Notes: generated by a model not told the origin, from the letters alone. 64,000 bases of DNA from Pseudorasbora parva (GCF_024679245.1 NC_090177.1:27148175-27212174), one strand, 5' to 3'; positions 26,058 through 39,600 are shown, counted from the stretch's first letter. Translations and numbers: made by a program.

Positions 26058-29000
26058 GGCGGTCAAAATTAATGCGTTAACGCAAATTAATTTTAACGGC
26101 ACAATTTTTTTTAAAGCACGCTTAACAATGCAGCGCGCATTTTCTTTTTGATCCATGGCCTAGCCTACAGTTGGAGAAATTTAGATCAGCCATAGATGTA
26201 AAGGATGCAGCAGCAAACATTAATAGGGAAAGAAAAGGGTTAACAATAACTACTCTGAAACAAGCGCAGTCATAGCCTACATAATCTATATAATATATTC
26301 TGCTTAACTTTTTTTAGACTCCAGGTCGAAAGAAAGAAAACACTGACATTCTCTGCAGTCTATGTGCAATGCGTTAATAACACTGCAAGCTCACTCTCGC
26401 TCATATCCAAGGTAATCATTAACACCATCACCACTTACAGTACATGTTTTATTCAGCTAAATACATTACAATCGGCTAAAACGAATACGCAGGTTACTTT
26501 TCTGAACAAGAGCGCTCCCATGTTCGTGTTTCTCACAATGTTCACGTGAACTGCGGCACAGTTTGGCGCGCACACACATAAAATACTGGCAGTTAGATAG
26601 GGAATGCGCATCCCTTAAAGGGGCCACACTATATTCCTACTCGTGGAATATGGACCTCCTCCAGGTATGGTGTGGTACTGGTGCGCTCACAGGTCCGCAT
26701 AACAGCGTTCACATTACCAATTTTTCATATGAACTGTGCCCTGTTCTGAACTAAAATGCCAGTGTAAAAACTCCCTTTATTTATATTCTTAAAATGACAG
26801 AAATCACTGCTTATTCAGAATTTTTAAGTTTAGGCTTAAGAGACATGAACAAGTTATTTGAAAAACATCTGTGAACTTTGATACATGTCTAGTCTACATG
26901 CTCTGAGTACGGTTTCACTGATAACAAACGTACATTTGCATAAAGCATGCATATTTGTCCATACCCATGTTGATTAGAGTATTAAAAACTTGAAACATAT
27001 TAATTTAAGGTACATTTAGAACTGATAAAAATGTGCGATTAATCACTAGTTAACTCATGACTATATGTGATTAAATATTTTAACCGATTGACAGCCCTAA
27101 TATATATATAATATATAATTTATAATTATTTATTTATGTATGTATATGCATATATATGTGTGTGTGTTTGTCTGTCTGTCTGTCTGTCTGCCTGCCTGCC
27201 TGGTAGGAAAATCCCAGTTAAAAAAAAGTCCCAGTGTAGAAATCCGACTGGTGTGCTAGTGATTGTGTAGGAAGGAACATGTTTCACAGGCAGACATTTT
27301 CCTATCTGAGCGCTGGAGAAAGCAGCAGGAAGAGAAGCAAGCATTGTAGCCATGACTCAACTCAGGAAATAATTACTGGATGGAAACATTCATGGCCTGA
27401 ATCTAAAACCAGCGACTAGGATGACTGCATGTCAACATTTAAACTGTGTGTTCTTCACAGTTCTCTGTTTTTCTATGCCCTGTTTTTTTCCACTTGCTTG
27501 ATGCTGTCAAAAAGCAAACTCTTAGCATTAACTCAGCAGGTTAATGGCTAATCATTACTATGCTAGTATGTTTTAGCATATGTATTAGTGCTGTATCATA
27601 TAGGGACTTCAAAACTTCTATGTGAAACACTTTCTCTCTTTCCCTCCAGCTCTGTATCCGAATCTTGAGGAGCTGGGAGACTATATGGGCCTCAGTCTGA
27701 ACAGCGATGAGGTCCAGAGAAACCTTGCGCTGGTCCCGGTGGCTGACAGTGTAAGTGTGCATATTTCTGTTGCTTTAGAATGGCATAAATGTGTGCTTTG
27801 AGAAGTACAAATGACAAAACAGACGTACAAACGGTCATTGTCTCTGAGTACACATTTGTTTTTAGAGTTTCAATTTTGGCCTCTCTTCCCTATTTTAATT
27901 ATTGCCACGTAAGGCCATCCTTAAAAATATTCTTGTTTGCCGTAACCCGACCGACCCTGTCAATTTAGGACCGACTCAATTTTTTATTTTTTTTCCCTTT
28001 TAGTCCGACCGACTTGCCGGTTGTAAATTGGCTTTATGACCGACCAATTTCTTTTTTTACTTTTCAAACAACTAATACAACAGTAATAAAATAATATGAA
28101 TTATATTTTAGTAAGTATTATAAATGTATAAATTGCCTGGGTCTACATACAAACGAAGGCTACGTTCTTTCGTTTATAGAAAAACCCGTGACGTCATCTA
28201 TGTTTACACTATGGTTAACGGATGTCACACTATGGCCTGCACGTGCGTTCGTTTTGGCTCGGCTCATACTCTCATTCACTGTAACGTTAGACTGTTAAAG
28301 CCCTGTCGGACATTTCGCCGCATTGTGTGACAGGAGTCAGGAGGACCATGGACACGTTACACACACCAGGCAAGTGCACTGCAGAGGGGAGGGCTTTGGG
28401 GGTTTGAGCCCCTGTCCTTTTTGAAAATGAATCAAAAGTGCCCCTCTCAACATTTATCATTACTATATTGTGGCGAATAAAACATATTTTGAATTATAAT
28501 TAATATAACAACGTGTACAAAACAGTAACAAATGGTGGAAAAGCCGTTTATCTTGTCTCTGTCAGTCTGAAATGTCGTTGTCATAACGCTGCTATGGGTA
28601 GCGTGTGTTTTGCTCAACTGTGCGTGATGGGAGCGGCGGCACTGGTTGTAACTTGAAAAATAATGCTTTATGTATGGTTCTGTCGATGGATACACGTGCA
28701 CTACAACAGCGATAATAAAAGAAAAAGTGGGCAAAACGGTCTATCTTGGTAAACTGTGTTCAATGCATGCGAGTGCTGCCGTATGACCAGTCATTTTCGC
28801 CATCATCACTCAGTATATTCGCCAGAAGACGCGAATGAGAACCCTCTGCAGTGAGAGAAGATCTGTCTCTGTGCGCAGCGCGCGCACGTCTCACAGCGCG
28901 CAAATATTGAGTTCTTTCAAGTCTTGCGTTTGAACGGACAAACTCACACAAAAAGTATGTCAACATGTCGATCTTGATGAGTATCCATCAGACAGTCTAT

Positions 29001-32000
29001 ATATGCCTTAAGAGAACTTTATACAGTTAAGAAAGACGAGCATATCTCTGTATTAGGTCTTAAAGGGGCAGTAGCCTTTACTGCTGTCTGTCAAACAAAA
29101 GATAAGGACTCACTCACTGCTCTTGATTGAATAGCTGGTTATAGCTACTTAATTAATTGAATTCATAAAAACAACTTTTTGCTTTTTAATATTCAAATGC
29201 ACTAGTCTATATCACCAGATGCGTTGGTCTGGCAAGAAGTGCAAGCCACTTCAGAGACAGACACAGATAGTTGCGTGTTCACAATCGAGCGTAAAACGAC
29301 CCCTTTTTACACAATCGAGCGTAAAAATAAGAAACATATCACGGGAAAATACTAAAACTTGAAGACAGCGGGAAAAGAGCTAAAATATGTGAGAAACCCA
29401 GAAAAAAAGGGAGGGTTGACAGCTTTGAGTCAATGACAGCTAGCTGGTGGTTGGACCCTTTTCTTAAAGAATGCACCTGAAATTTATGCAATAAACATGT
29501 TTTTGACAAATATTTCAATTTGTTTGTGGTCTATATAGCCGGCAATTAGCCTATGCACCCGAAGGCACGGCTTGAAGACCCAGTCAGTGATGTCACGATA
29601 TGCCAATTTGTTTAAATTCATACCTACGTAATCACCATCACCAAAAATTTACTTTTTTTTGTATTAAAATTTGAAAAAAAAAAAATATAGACCTACCTAC
29701 CGACCCTTTTTTTAATTTTTTTTACTGTTACTGCAAACCAAAATATTTTTAAGGATGGCCCAATATATTAGACGTATGCAAATATTAGAAGTATGCAAAC
29801 AATGACATTTCAGAGTCTCAAATGCTTTCCTAGCAGTGCAAGCTAAACCACTCTCCTGGTTTAGTGTACTGTTCGACCTGTTTTACCGTTCCTGCCACTG
29901 TTGCCTTGTACAATATTTTCTTAGTTAAAGCAGCCAAGGCAATTGTGTAAGTTTTGAAAAAGCCATGTTTGTGGGTGTTTTTTTTTTCCTTTTCTTTTTT
30001 CTGAATACTTCAAACTGGCTACAGGGTGCCTTAGCATAACCCATAATTCTTTTCAGCATCATTCCTGGAAGCAGAGCTCAGGAATGACTCATGCACCATA
30101 AGGCCTGTGTTGGAGGGTTGCTAATGTAGGCTGCTTTCTAAAGGCATCTTAAAATGATACTCTGCGTTCAAAGTACTAAACATTAAACCAGCATCTCCCA
30201 ATCTTTTTTGCATCACAGCCCAGTCAATTAGGCTCAAGTATCCATTTATCAATACCAAACTAGAAATGCATTTCTTTTCACTAATACTGCTTGATATCAT
30301 TCATCATCACTGCTTAAAAAGCATAGCATTCATCTTGTTTTCATTCCTTAAAAAGACACTGAAAATCACAAGATTTAATCAGTCATTTATTTGGTAACTC
30401 ATTTGTTCACATTAGTTAATGCATTAGATATCAATAACAACAGTTTGTATTGACCTTGGTTTAGGTTAACATGGTTTATAGTTAATAGTATTCTGTTGTC
30501 CATTTTAAAGTATTTTAAACATATTAACTAATTCTAATTTATGCAACTTTATATAACAAAGTATTTATCAGAGGCATACCCTCGTGGGCAGTGATCTGAG
30601 TTCCGGAGTTAAGTCCAGGCTTGTGGTCCTTTCCTGATCCGTTCCCCCCTCTATTCTCCTATTACTTCACACTACTTTTTTTTTCACTGCTATTATCATA
30701 ACGGCATAAATGCCAAAAATAAATGTTTTATTTATATTCACTACCATTACGTTTGGGGTCACAGTTGCACAAAAATATGCAGCACAACTGTTTTCAACAT
30801 TGATAATAATAATAATAATAGTTTCTTAAGTACCAATCAGCATTTTAGATAGATCATGTGACAAGACTGGAGTAATGATGCTGAAAATTCTGGTTTCCAT
30901 CACTGACAAATCTGCTAACTCTAATAGTAATGTAGAACCTAGCTTAAACAAGACAGAATCTAAATCTTCTTTTTGTAGTTTTACAGTGCACTATGAGTGT
31001 ATATTAGTACCATTTGTTTTTTGCTTTTGATATCTGACAAGGGTTTGGAAACAGTGATGCGTGATGTCAGACCTTACGAGCGGATTCTAGAGAAATAAAT
31101 GTTACTGTTGTATGTCACGGTACACTCGCACATATTAAAATTAAAATGTTTTCTCTCTCTTGGCAGCAAGTGGCAGTGCCAAGTTGTGTGGGTGGCATGG
31201 TGCGGCCCGTGACTGGTGCAGACGTGGGTATCAGGAGGGCAGAGATTCGCCCAGGTCTTCGTGAGGTCATCATCTGCAAAGACCAGGAAGGAAAGGTCGG
31301 CCTCCGACTCAGAGATATTGATAATGTGAGTAGAGCTCTTCGCATTAAACACTTTCTCAGAGTCATGACTGGTGTTGTGATGTATTGTTTTGAGTGAGTA
31401 ATTGGTATGTAGGTTAATTGGTAATAGTTTCTAGGTCAATACACCCTCATTCTCAGCAATATGTGTCACTGTTATGAGCAACAGCATCCGGTGTCATTAT
31501 CTTCATGCATGTCATTTCCTATCTCTTTAGGGAGTGTTTGTCCAGCTAGTGCAGGCAAACTCTCCAGCGGCTTTGGGTGGTCTGCGTTTTGGAGATCAGG
31601 TTCTGCAGATCAACGGGCAGAATGTTGCTGGCTGGAAATCAGATAAAGCCCACAAAGCTCTGAAGGCAGCAGCTGAACAACGCATTGAGCTCATCGTCCG
31701 TGACAGGTCAGTCATTTCTATCTATAAAGGATCACTACCGATCATAAATTTGGGGTCAGCTATAATTTTTGGGGTCAGCTATAGTTTTTAAATTAAATTC
31801 CTATAAATTAAACAGAATCAGCATGACAGGTGTATTACTATATCTGAATAGTACTTTGCTGCCACCTGGTGTTTGTAGTATTTCTATGTATTCAATATGA
31901 AAAGAAGGAAAGATCCTAATCAATTCAAGTTGAGCTCTGTAACATCTATGGCAAGGTGATAGTTAGAATTTTGAAAAAACAGTAAGGCACTTACAAGTAG

Positions 32001-35000
32001 TAAACATTTAAAGTTTTAGAAGTATGGCCACAGGACAAAATTCATGTTGGTATTTAACATAATGCCTCACATGATGCATATAGTAATAAACTTGTATCAT
32101 ATTTTTTGTTCCAGACCATTCCAGCGCACAGTCACCATGCATAAGGACAGCTCCGGCCATGTGGGCTTCATCTTTAAATCCGGGCGCATCACGTCTCTAG
32201 TCAAGGATGGGTCTGCTGCCCGCAATGGCCTGCTCACCGATCACTACATCTGTGAGATCAACGGCCAGAACGTCATTGGACTCAAGGTGAGGGAGATCGC
32301 GGTTAGGGATGGGCAGTTTTGTAAATTTCTCATTTCGATAATCAATCACTGAGAAACAACTTTAAATAAAACATAGGTCTACTGTTAAAAAACAAGAGAA
32401 CAATATACCACTGCTGCATTAATATCATCATCGATGATTTTGAAAAATAAATAAACTTATCTAAAAAGAATAAAACCATCTATAATAACCCAGAGTCAAT
32501 AATGTCGGGGCATTGCATTTGAGCTGAAACTGAAGAGAATGAACAGCAGCCATTATAACGGCAGCGCATTGCTAGCTGGTTATTAAACTCAACCAAATGC
32601 GTCCTGTATGAGATTATTCAGATATAGACAGCATAAAACTAATCTTACAATTTGCATCCGCAGAAAAGGACGTGTGTGCAAGTGAACTTGACCGCTCTGA
32701 TGTAACTCTCTTTGTGGATTTCCTTTAACAGCTAATACACTGGGAACTAAAGCACAGAGAACTTACAACATTATATCACAATCTTGTCTCTATTATAATG
32801 CTATGTCACGATTGGCACTGCACGTCTTGCTCTTAACTGTATTTCATGATCAAAGTGATTCCAAGTATCAGTGCAGTGCGCTCTGTCGAGTACTCGTGCC
32901 CATCCCTAGTCACGGTAGTGTTTTCAGGATATGCCTGTGAATCTGGTTAAATCTGTCATGTCCTGGTACCATTTTTCATGTCACATTTTCTTTATAATAT
33001 TACACAAGCCCATAAGTAAAAAAATAAATGCATATTGAAATATTTTAATATAAGACCGCAAGTATGAGATCCATTTTATCACTTAATGTAAGAAATCAAT
33101 TGAGTTGATCATTTTGAGATTTGTGGACTAAAGTATTTTGTTTCCTGTTTCCAGGACACTCAGATTAAGGACATCCTGACCACGTCTCCCACTGCCATGA
33201 CCATCACCATCATGCCTAAGTTCATCTATGAGCACATGATTAAGAAGTGAGAAACAGCGTTTTTTATACTCCTAAGTGATCTAGTAATTGTAGTATAAAA
33301 GTTATAAAAATGATTTTTGATTCACACAATAGTATGGTCCCACTCTATATTAAATGTCTTCAACTAAGTATTTGAATTGTATTTAAAAACAACCTGCATG
33401 CTATTACAGCTGTAAATAATTTCTGTATTCCCTTATAACTTTACCCACCGTTAAACCTACCCTGTAGAGCTGCATGATTCTGGATTAATTGAGAAGAATT
33501 CTTGGTAACACTGTAACACTTTAGTATGGGAAACACATATTCACTATTAATTACGACTTTTGCCTTAATAAACTCCTAATTTACTAAGTAAGGTAGTTTT
33601 TGTAGCATTTAAGTTTAGGTATTGGGTAGGATTAAGGGATGTAGAATAAGGTCATGCAGAATAAGGCATTAATATGTGCTTTATAAGTACTAATAAACAG
33701 CCAATATCCTAGTAATATGCATGCTAATAAGCAACTAGTTAATAACTGAACCTTAAAATAAAGTGTTACTGAATTTATATTTATATATTTTTTTATAGAG
33801 ATCATGATTTTCCCATGATTCTGATTTGACAACTAAACAAAATAACAGGCTAATTAACTAGACTTTGACAAAATGCTAATTTCTGCATTTTATTTAAAAA
33901 TATATATTTTTAGTTAATATGAAAAATCAGTTTAAATGATTGATACAATGACTCACTCAAAAACTTTCATTACTGCACAAATTAGTGTTTTTGAACAAAT
34001 CTCTCGACAAATGCATTTTTTAAAGTCACCTGTCACCACCCACTGGTGCAACAATGTAACTGATAACTCGTTATTTAAAGCATCAAGTTACTTTCAAAAG
34101 GTGATTTCCTCTATTTTGATCGCTACTACTATACTCATCAGTGTTTACATCCAAGCTTTAACTATTGTCAATTAGGAATAAGATTATATGGGTGCTTGAA
34201 TGGAGAACAATTTTTTTTAACAATTAATTGTGCTGCTCTACTATCCAGACCACCGGAACTCTCCCTAACTTTACCCCGTGTCCCACCTCAATAGCAGTCC
34301 AAGTGTTTTGCAACATGAACACCTAAAAATTATTTATGTCAGCACTACTCATTGTTAGCTACAGTGTAATTATATATTTAACATGTACTGACTAAAGGGT
34401 CATTTTCCGTGTCAACTCACATTTTTTATTAATATTTTTTATAATAGTGATGAAATTTGAACATAGAGCTGCTTTGAGATCCCCATATCTATAGGACTAA
34501 ACTACACTATATTGCCAAAATTATTGGGACACTCATTCAAATCATTGAATTCAGGTGTTTCAATCACTTCCATGACCACAGGTGTATAATCAAACACCTA
34601 GGCATGCAGACTGCCTCTAAAAACATTTTTGAAAGGATGGGACGCTCAGAAGCTCAGTGAATTCAAGCATGAGAGATTACCACCTGTGCAATAAGTCTAT
34701 TCGTGAAATTTCCTCACTACTAAATATTCTACAGTCAACTGTTAGTGGTATTATAAAGTGGAAGCAATTGGAAACAACCGCAAGTCATCCACAAAGTGGT
34801 AGGCCATGTAAAATCACAGAGCGGGGTTGGTACACAGAAGTCGCCAACTTTCTGTAGTCAATAGCTACAGACCTCCAAACTTTGTGGTCTTCTGATTACC
34901 TCAAGAACAGTGCATAGAGCGTCATGGAATGGGTTTCCATGGCCAAGCGGTTGCATCCAAGACTTGCATCACCAAGTGCAATGCAAAGCGTCAGATGCAA

Positions 35001-35963
35001 TGGTGTAAAGCACACCGCCACTGGAATGTAGAGCAGTGGAGATGTTCTCTGGAGTGACGAATCACACTTATGTCTGACAATTCTATGGACGAGTCTGGGT
35101 TTGGCTTATGCCAGGAGAACAGTTTTTACCAGACTATTTGGCCAAGTGTAAAAGTTTGGTGGAGGGGGGATTATGGTGTGGGGCTGTTTTTCAGGGGTTG
35201 GGCAGTGAAAGGAACCCTTAAATCTTCACCACACCAAGACATTTTGGACAATTTCATTCTTCCAATTTTCATGGCCCCTTCCTGTTCGAAACATGATTGT
35301 GCACAAATTAAGATCCATAAACACATGAATGAGTGAGTTTGTTGTGGGGTTCTTGAGTTCTGACCTCAACCCGATAGAACACCTTTGGGATGAATTAGAG
35401 CGGAGACCACGAGCTAGGCCTTGTGAACAGATTTAACTAATAGACCTATCAATGTGTTAAAGTAAAATAATGATGCTGCTATCTTTTTCTAAAGTAATTT
35501 TTACCCCCCTGTAATTTGGCTCTAGATCTTGAGTGGAAAATGTAATTTTGACCACCCTCTCAAAATAGTGTATTACTGAGTAAATATACATCTGTGACAT
35601 TTCATTTTTTGGCTTTCATCACTATTTATGTTTGTCTTTGTACAGAAAAAAACATTACATTTTTTTTTTTTGCTGGGGACATGAGTAGACACAGAATAAC
35701 CTTATAGTTACCCATAGGGTTAGGGTAGGTAATTTACTGTAAAAATAGCGTTATTAAACATTAAGACACCTAATAAATATTGTATTTATTTACACTGAAT
35801 TTAAAATGATGACTTGAAGTGTGACATCAATAATCTGAAGAATATGTATCAAAATGAATTGTCTGGCAAACTTTTCTGACCATAACAGCCCTAATCTGTG
35901 TATTGCAGGATGTCAGGTGGTCTGCTGAAGTCCTCGATGGATCACTCTGTGCCTGAGGTCTGA
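21751..35963 (+). CDS. sdcbp2: Syntenin-2-type tandem PDZ scaffold protein
   Basis: Eight coding exons (21751-21801, 22096-22192, 27650-27750, 31167-31325, 31531-31706, 32115-32286, 33155-33246, 35909-35963) with GT-AG introns join to 300 codons plus TGA, close to the 292-298 aa of human syntenins. Syntenins link syndecans and other membrane proteins to ALIX/ESCRT in exosome formation and bind phosphoinositides (family knowledge). Residues 1-114 form the N-terminal region, with LYPSL at 3-7 and LYPNL at 51-55, matching the ALIX-binding LYPxL motif. PDZ1 spans about 115-195 with carboxylate loop VGLRL (127-131). PDZ2 spans about 199-273 with VGFIF (211-215). The C-terminus is MDHSVPEV. There is no signal peptide or membrane segment. 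SDCBP2 rather than SDCBP is chosen from the fkbp1a/snph neighbours and [12 protein letters not shown]; the two paralogs are similar, so the suffix is less sure than the family. Confidence 0.95.
22685..23744 (-). mobile_element. Tc1/mariner-like element, internally deleted
   Basis: Left end CAGGCCCTTCTCAAAAAATG and inward-reading right end CAGGTCCTTCTCAAAAAATT start a terminal inverted repeat of at least 55 bp that continues through AAGTTCATTATTTTCC on both sides. Length is 1.06 kb, short for a Tc1 element, because the transposase N-terminus is missing. It lies in sdcbp2 intron 3, antisense to the gene. Confidence 0.88.
23092..23550 (-). pseudogene. Tc1-like transposase, catalytic part only
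   Basis: The minus-strand frame contains the whole DDE core without interruption. The first Asp is in FSDESKF (about 23534-23554), the second in [11 protein letters not shown] (about 23250-23280), and the Glu in [11 protein letters not shown] with 34 residues between the last two. The usual two N-terminal helix-turn-helix DNA-binding motifs are absent, and no upstream sequence within the element encodes them. This copy could not recognise its own ends. Confidence 0.88.
23848..23940. repeat. Fragment of an interspersed repeat (GTGTAACGGTACAC)
   Basis: The stretch beginning GAGTGTAACGGTACACAGAA looks like the start of a repeat I recall as common in fish genomes. Only a short piece is recognisable and the other end is not found. 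Low certainty. Confidence 0.3.
24221..25679. mobile_element. TTAA-flanked non-autonomous transposon
   Basis: Starts TTAACGGTGCCCTAGAATGA; the right end read inward is TTAAAGGTGCCCTAGAACGA, a match at 18 of 20 positions. TTAA at both edges fits piggyBac- or Kolobok-type insertion. Body of 1.46 kb holds a 76-bp-arm palindrome at 24834-25016 and a short AT tract near 25105. No transposase. Confidence 0.8.
24834..25016. repeat. Large near-perfect palindrome, 76-bp arms
   Basis: Arms 24834-24909 and 24941-25016 are reverse complements with only a few differences. Both contain CGCAAGATGCTAGTACAGTA and CACCAAGTACCATACAAAAC when read in the same sense. The 31-base spacer is AT-rich. It lies inside the TTAA-flanked element and may itself be an inserted foldback element. 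Confidence 0.88.
25931..26054. repeat. (AT)n microsatellite with CA/TGCA interruption
   Basis: AT units at about 25931-25974 and 26000-26054, separated by ACACACACATACATGCATGC-like sequence. The hAT-like element at 26055 is inserted in this tract, whose other side continues at 27100. Confidence 0.9.
26055..27099. mobile_element. hAT-like element inserted in an AT microsatellite
   Basis: Left end TAGGGCGGTCAAAATTAATG; right end read inward TAGGGCTGTCAATCGGTTAA. Both sides are flanked by ATATATAT, compatible with an 8-bp duplication but uninformative within an AT repeat. The end TAGGGCTGTCAA is familiar from fish hAT-type repeats. Length 1.05 kb, without transposase. Confidence 0.7.
27171..27202. 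repeat. (TGTC)n/(TGCC)n microsatellite
   Basis: Tetranucleotide repeat of TGTC units passing into TGCC units, preceded by TA/TG repeats. Located in sdcbp2 intron 3. Confidence 0.9.
27913..29760. mobile_element. Inverted-repeat transposon in sdcbp2 intron 4
   Basis: Left end GGCCATCCTTAAAAATATTC and inward-reading right end GGCCATCCTTAAAAATATTT agree at 19 of 20 positions and continue as GTTTGC-GTAAC on both sides. CCGACCGACC-like words follow near both ends. The 1.85-kb body has a CpG-rich middle (28180-28930) and a repeated word ACAATCGAGCGTAAAA at about 29281 and 29311. No transposase and no clear target-site duplication. Confidence 0.75.
30560..30640 (+). repeat. Possible tRNA-derived SINE fragment
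   Basis: The stretch GTGGGCAGTGATCTGAG followed by a CCTGATCC-type word resembles a degenerate RNA polymerase III A box and B box spacing. The similarity is loose and no A-rich tail is evident. Offered as a possibility only. Confidence 0.25.
30740..30930. repeat. Copy of an interspersed repeat (GGGGTCA ... CATGTGAC)
   Basis: Contains TTTGGGGTCA, AGCACAACTGTTTTCAACAT, GATCATGTGAC and GAGTAATGATGCTGAAAATT. The same words occur in 53545-54240 and partly in 48535-48780. Likely one dispersed family; ends not defined. Confidence 0.6.
33513..33769. mobile_element. MITE with GTAACACTTTA ends
   Basis: Left GTAACACTTTAGTATGGGAA; right end read inward GTAACACTTTATTTTAAGGT. Length 257 bp, no coding capacity. 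It lies in the last intron of sdcbp2. This short element type is common in cyprinid DNA. Confidence 0.75.
34504..35435 (+). pseudogene. Decayed Tc1-like element and transposase
   Basis: Begins with the Tc1-type end CACTATATTGCCAAAATTAT followed by TGGGACAC. Transposase pieces in scattered frames include a helix-turn-helix segment around 34657-34800 ([20 protein letters not shown]) and the C-terminal [23 protein letters not shown] segment near 35360-35420, which holds the catalytic Glu. Multiple stops and shifts; the right terminal repeat is missing. It lies in the last intron of sdcbp2, in the same sense. Confidence 0.8.
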
Positions 35964-36560
35964 ACACAGGAGACCATGCACACCCCCTTCCACAATGCCT
36001 ACAATCTCTAGCCTTCCCATCGGAGCCTGGGTTGTCTATCACTTATCGGAGAAACCTCCTCAATCACATTCATTTATAACATGTACAAATGGCCTTTTTT
36101 CTATTTCTGTTGTTTTTCCTTCTCCTTTTAGTTCTTGATTCTGTCCTTCATGTCAGTTACCATTTTTAATTGTTGTCATATTACATGTTCTATAATAATC
36201 CATTGTCATTGAGTATTTTTATTGATTATTTTAATTTGGCTGGGAGGTAAGGGGTTAAAAACTGAACGTCAGCGTCCTTTTTCAAAAGCGTTAGCTTCAA
36301 CACTCCTATCTGTTCAATTTCTCCTATGCACAAACACTTTTCCCCCCTCCTATATGCCAAGACAGCTGTACTCTGCCAGAATGAATCATTGGCCAGAATT
36401 TGTAATTTCACAACTCATTTCTTATTGATTTTGATGTTTTTTAGGTGTTTAATCTTTGATAATATTCTGTCATTATCCTGTAAATGTTAGTGTCTCTAAG
36501 ATTTATATACGAATGTAACCTGAAGACTGAAATTATTACAAAAATAAATAATCATCCTGG
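35964..36560 (+). other. sdcbp2: sdcbp2 3' UTR with polyadenylation signal
   Basis: About 600 bases follow the sdcbp2 stop. AATAAA at 36543-36548 is the most plausible signal, so the transcript would end near 36560-36570. The stretch is free of transposon ends. The opposing snph transcript seems to end about 120-160 bp further on. Confidence 0.5.
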
Positions 36561-36689
36561 TGATACCAATGGAATATAGTGCTCAAATATAAAGAAAAAA
36601 CTGTTTAATTTAAAAAAAGATTGAGATGGTCTACACATTTGCTATTTTTCAGATGATTAGGAACTTGAAACAATGGATGGAAAAACATC

Positions 36690-39600
36690 AAAAGTAGCAA
36701 GAAGGCTTTATTCACCATGCTGTTTAATATAGATCCTTTTACAGGGTTAAGAGCGATGTGTTGCAGTGATGTCTGTACACACAAATATTAATAGACACTG
36801 AAACATTACCAGACTTACAAGACTGGTTCCACTAAGGGTGCTGATACTGTTAGACAATACAGAGCCAAAACTGAAGTGCCAGATGAAATTGGCATTACCA
36901 TGAAAAAATGTATAACAAAGGTATCTCTATGAGAGCTAATCTTCTAGGCACAGGTGTATAACCCTTCTTAACAGACACTTAACTACTGATGTTGATATCA
37001 GTTTGCCACCAGTTTTACATTTCAATATTCACTCAAAGAAAAAAGCATAGCTTACGACTTGACTTTTTGGCAGCTAAACCACTTCCAATCTTTCTATTTA
37101 CCCAAATAATTTACAGAATATGAGGTACTAAAGTCTTCAACCCATATTTGAAAGTGATAAAAAAACAATAACAAAACATCTGCATTGCCAGTTTAACCTA
37201 AAAAGTGTTATTGGACAGTAAGGATTAAACAAGTGATGCATCTGTTCATGGATAATTTGTGGTTACAGAAATGCATTCTTAACAAAAGTTTGCGCCAGTT
37301 GACACGGACCTCAAATTGCCAAAAAGTTCTATAAAACTGGGGACATGGAGAAAACGGCCACTTACAACGCTCAGAAACAAATTAGTCCTCGGTGCCTGTT
37401 AACCTCAGAAGATAATTAACAAATACTTTTACACTGTAAACCCTAACGCTCAAAATAATTATTTGACTCACCCAACTCAAATTAAATATTTAAATCATAC
37501 TAACTTTTATGAATATTTATAACTTTCTTTTTAAGTAATCGGAACACATTTTAAGTAATCGGAATTGTTGTATTGTTTTGAGGTTTATAAACTAGTTTCT
37601 TTTTATTTAGACTACTTTAAATTTAACAAACTGGACTGGGAACTCCTTCTGAGCATGCTTTGCCATGACACTTAAAAGGGTCAGTAAATGCCAAAATGAA
37701 GTGTTATATTGTTTTATGTTTTTCTGTGCAAGTTTAACGTTAAGTGGGATATTTAGTAGTTTAATGTTTTGTTATGCTAGGTCAGAGTTTCTGTTATGTT
37801 TTTTTTTTTTTGTAGAGTTACCATCATGGTGACGAGTGGAGCATGAGCTTAGTTTAAGAACAGATACGGGTTAAATATATTCTATTATATTCAGCAAGGA
37901 CTACCAAAGCATTTTGCAACCAATTAACAAGATGGCATTTATTGAATTTGCTAATTAAAGCTAGTCAAGTTTCCACTACTAAAAATGTTAGATTACATTA
38001 TATTTTTAAGTTAAATGTACAAATTAATTTACTCAAATATTTCTAGTTCTGAGTACAAAATAAAAATCTGCATGTTCTGCTTACTGAAACTGAAAATATC
38101 TTAAATTAGGATTTAGAGTGAATCTTTAGACTTTTTAAGTGGTTGATCTGAAGCTTCAAAGCAAATAATCTGTGATTATGAGTTACCATACCAAATGCAG
38201 AAAGAAAAATTAACTGATCCTGCAACACAAATATCCACTCATGAATTTTCACAATAAATAGCACACATTTACACAGCTGCGCTCTCTGCCAAAAGAAGTT
38301 TTTTTTTTTTTTTTATAAAATAGCTGTATATATATATATATATATAATATTATTACTTAAATTTACCAGCATATAGGGCCAACATACACATCTCTGCTTG
38401 TAATATGGCTTCAAAAAATTCAAGAAAATCATTTCAAGGCCTTGTGTGTCAATTCAGCACTTATACAAAGCTCTACATCAGCATAAAACATTTATCTGGT
38501 CAAATAACTAATGCAATAGTTATTTACGTACATTTCATTGACAGACAGCAGCAGTTGGGAGGAAACCTGCTGTTCTTGGAGTATAGCGCTTGATTAAAAT
38601 CTCATCTAACCTCATATTCCATTAAGCCAAAAGACAACTATCTGAAAGCCACACATTCATAGTTTCAACAAACACAAACAAAGAAAAAATTTAATCAGGA
38701 ACATATATGCCTTCTTTTCTTACAATCTATTGTAAGGTTCTTTAATAACCGCCTAGTTGGAATGATGTGAAAAGTGCAGGGACTGAAGTAAATACATCTG
38801 TACGCACTTGCCACCACAGAGAGCACAAATTAAGATTGTCAAGCAGTTAAAAGAAGAAATAGCAAGCGGCAGAAAACCTTACAGATGCCACACAAAGTCT
38901 GCACAACAGAAAGCAGCTATTTTAAAGAGAACTTTGCAAACAGACAACAAATAAAGACATTATCACCCTACATATACTATACACAATATCAGAGGGAGGA
39001 GGTAGACCGAAAGGCAGCTGCTATTCATTGTTTAAGAGGGACAGAAGATATGCGAGACACAAAAAAACTACAATTAGTGTTCATCTGGCTGAATATCTGG
39101 TATACTGTTTTCTAGCAAATCCATCCAGCTGTCACATAGACACAAAGTATAAATAGAAAAGCAAATTTGTAAATCAGTGAAGATTCTTTTGAGATAGTGG
39201 TGTTGGTGAAATAACTCCATTGAACCACAAATTCACATGTGTATGCATTGGCCTTTGGACAGACAGAAACACACAATCAAGTATACTTCAAGTAATTACT
39301 TATAAAGTGAATTATAGTGCAATAGACATGACGGTAAATGTCACCAAAGTGTCAGTCAAATAAATGGTCAACATGAACATCATACCAAATGTCATGGCCA
39401 AATGTTTGGAAAATGCTGGAAACAGATTTGTCTCTGCATGCTATTTTAACAACAAAATCTCTTTTCTACCAAAATACATGTTTGGATTTCTTTGATCTTT
39501 TTTACATTTCAGTATTTCATAAATAACATATTGGTTAGGTCAATAGCATATTATGTTTAGTCGGGTGTAATGATACATTTGAGATATTTCATTGTGTAAC

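Noticed and set aside
29281..29326. Repeated ACAATCGAGCGTAAAA considered as the start of a CRISPR-like array
   Set aside because: There are only two copies with no regular spacers, in a eukaryotic intron inside a transposon.
30560..30640. A functional tRNA gene was considered
   Set aside because: There is no cloverleaf and the box B match is poor; at most a SINE fragment.
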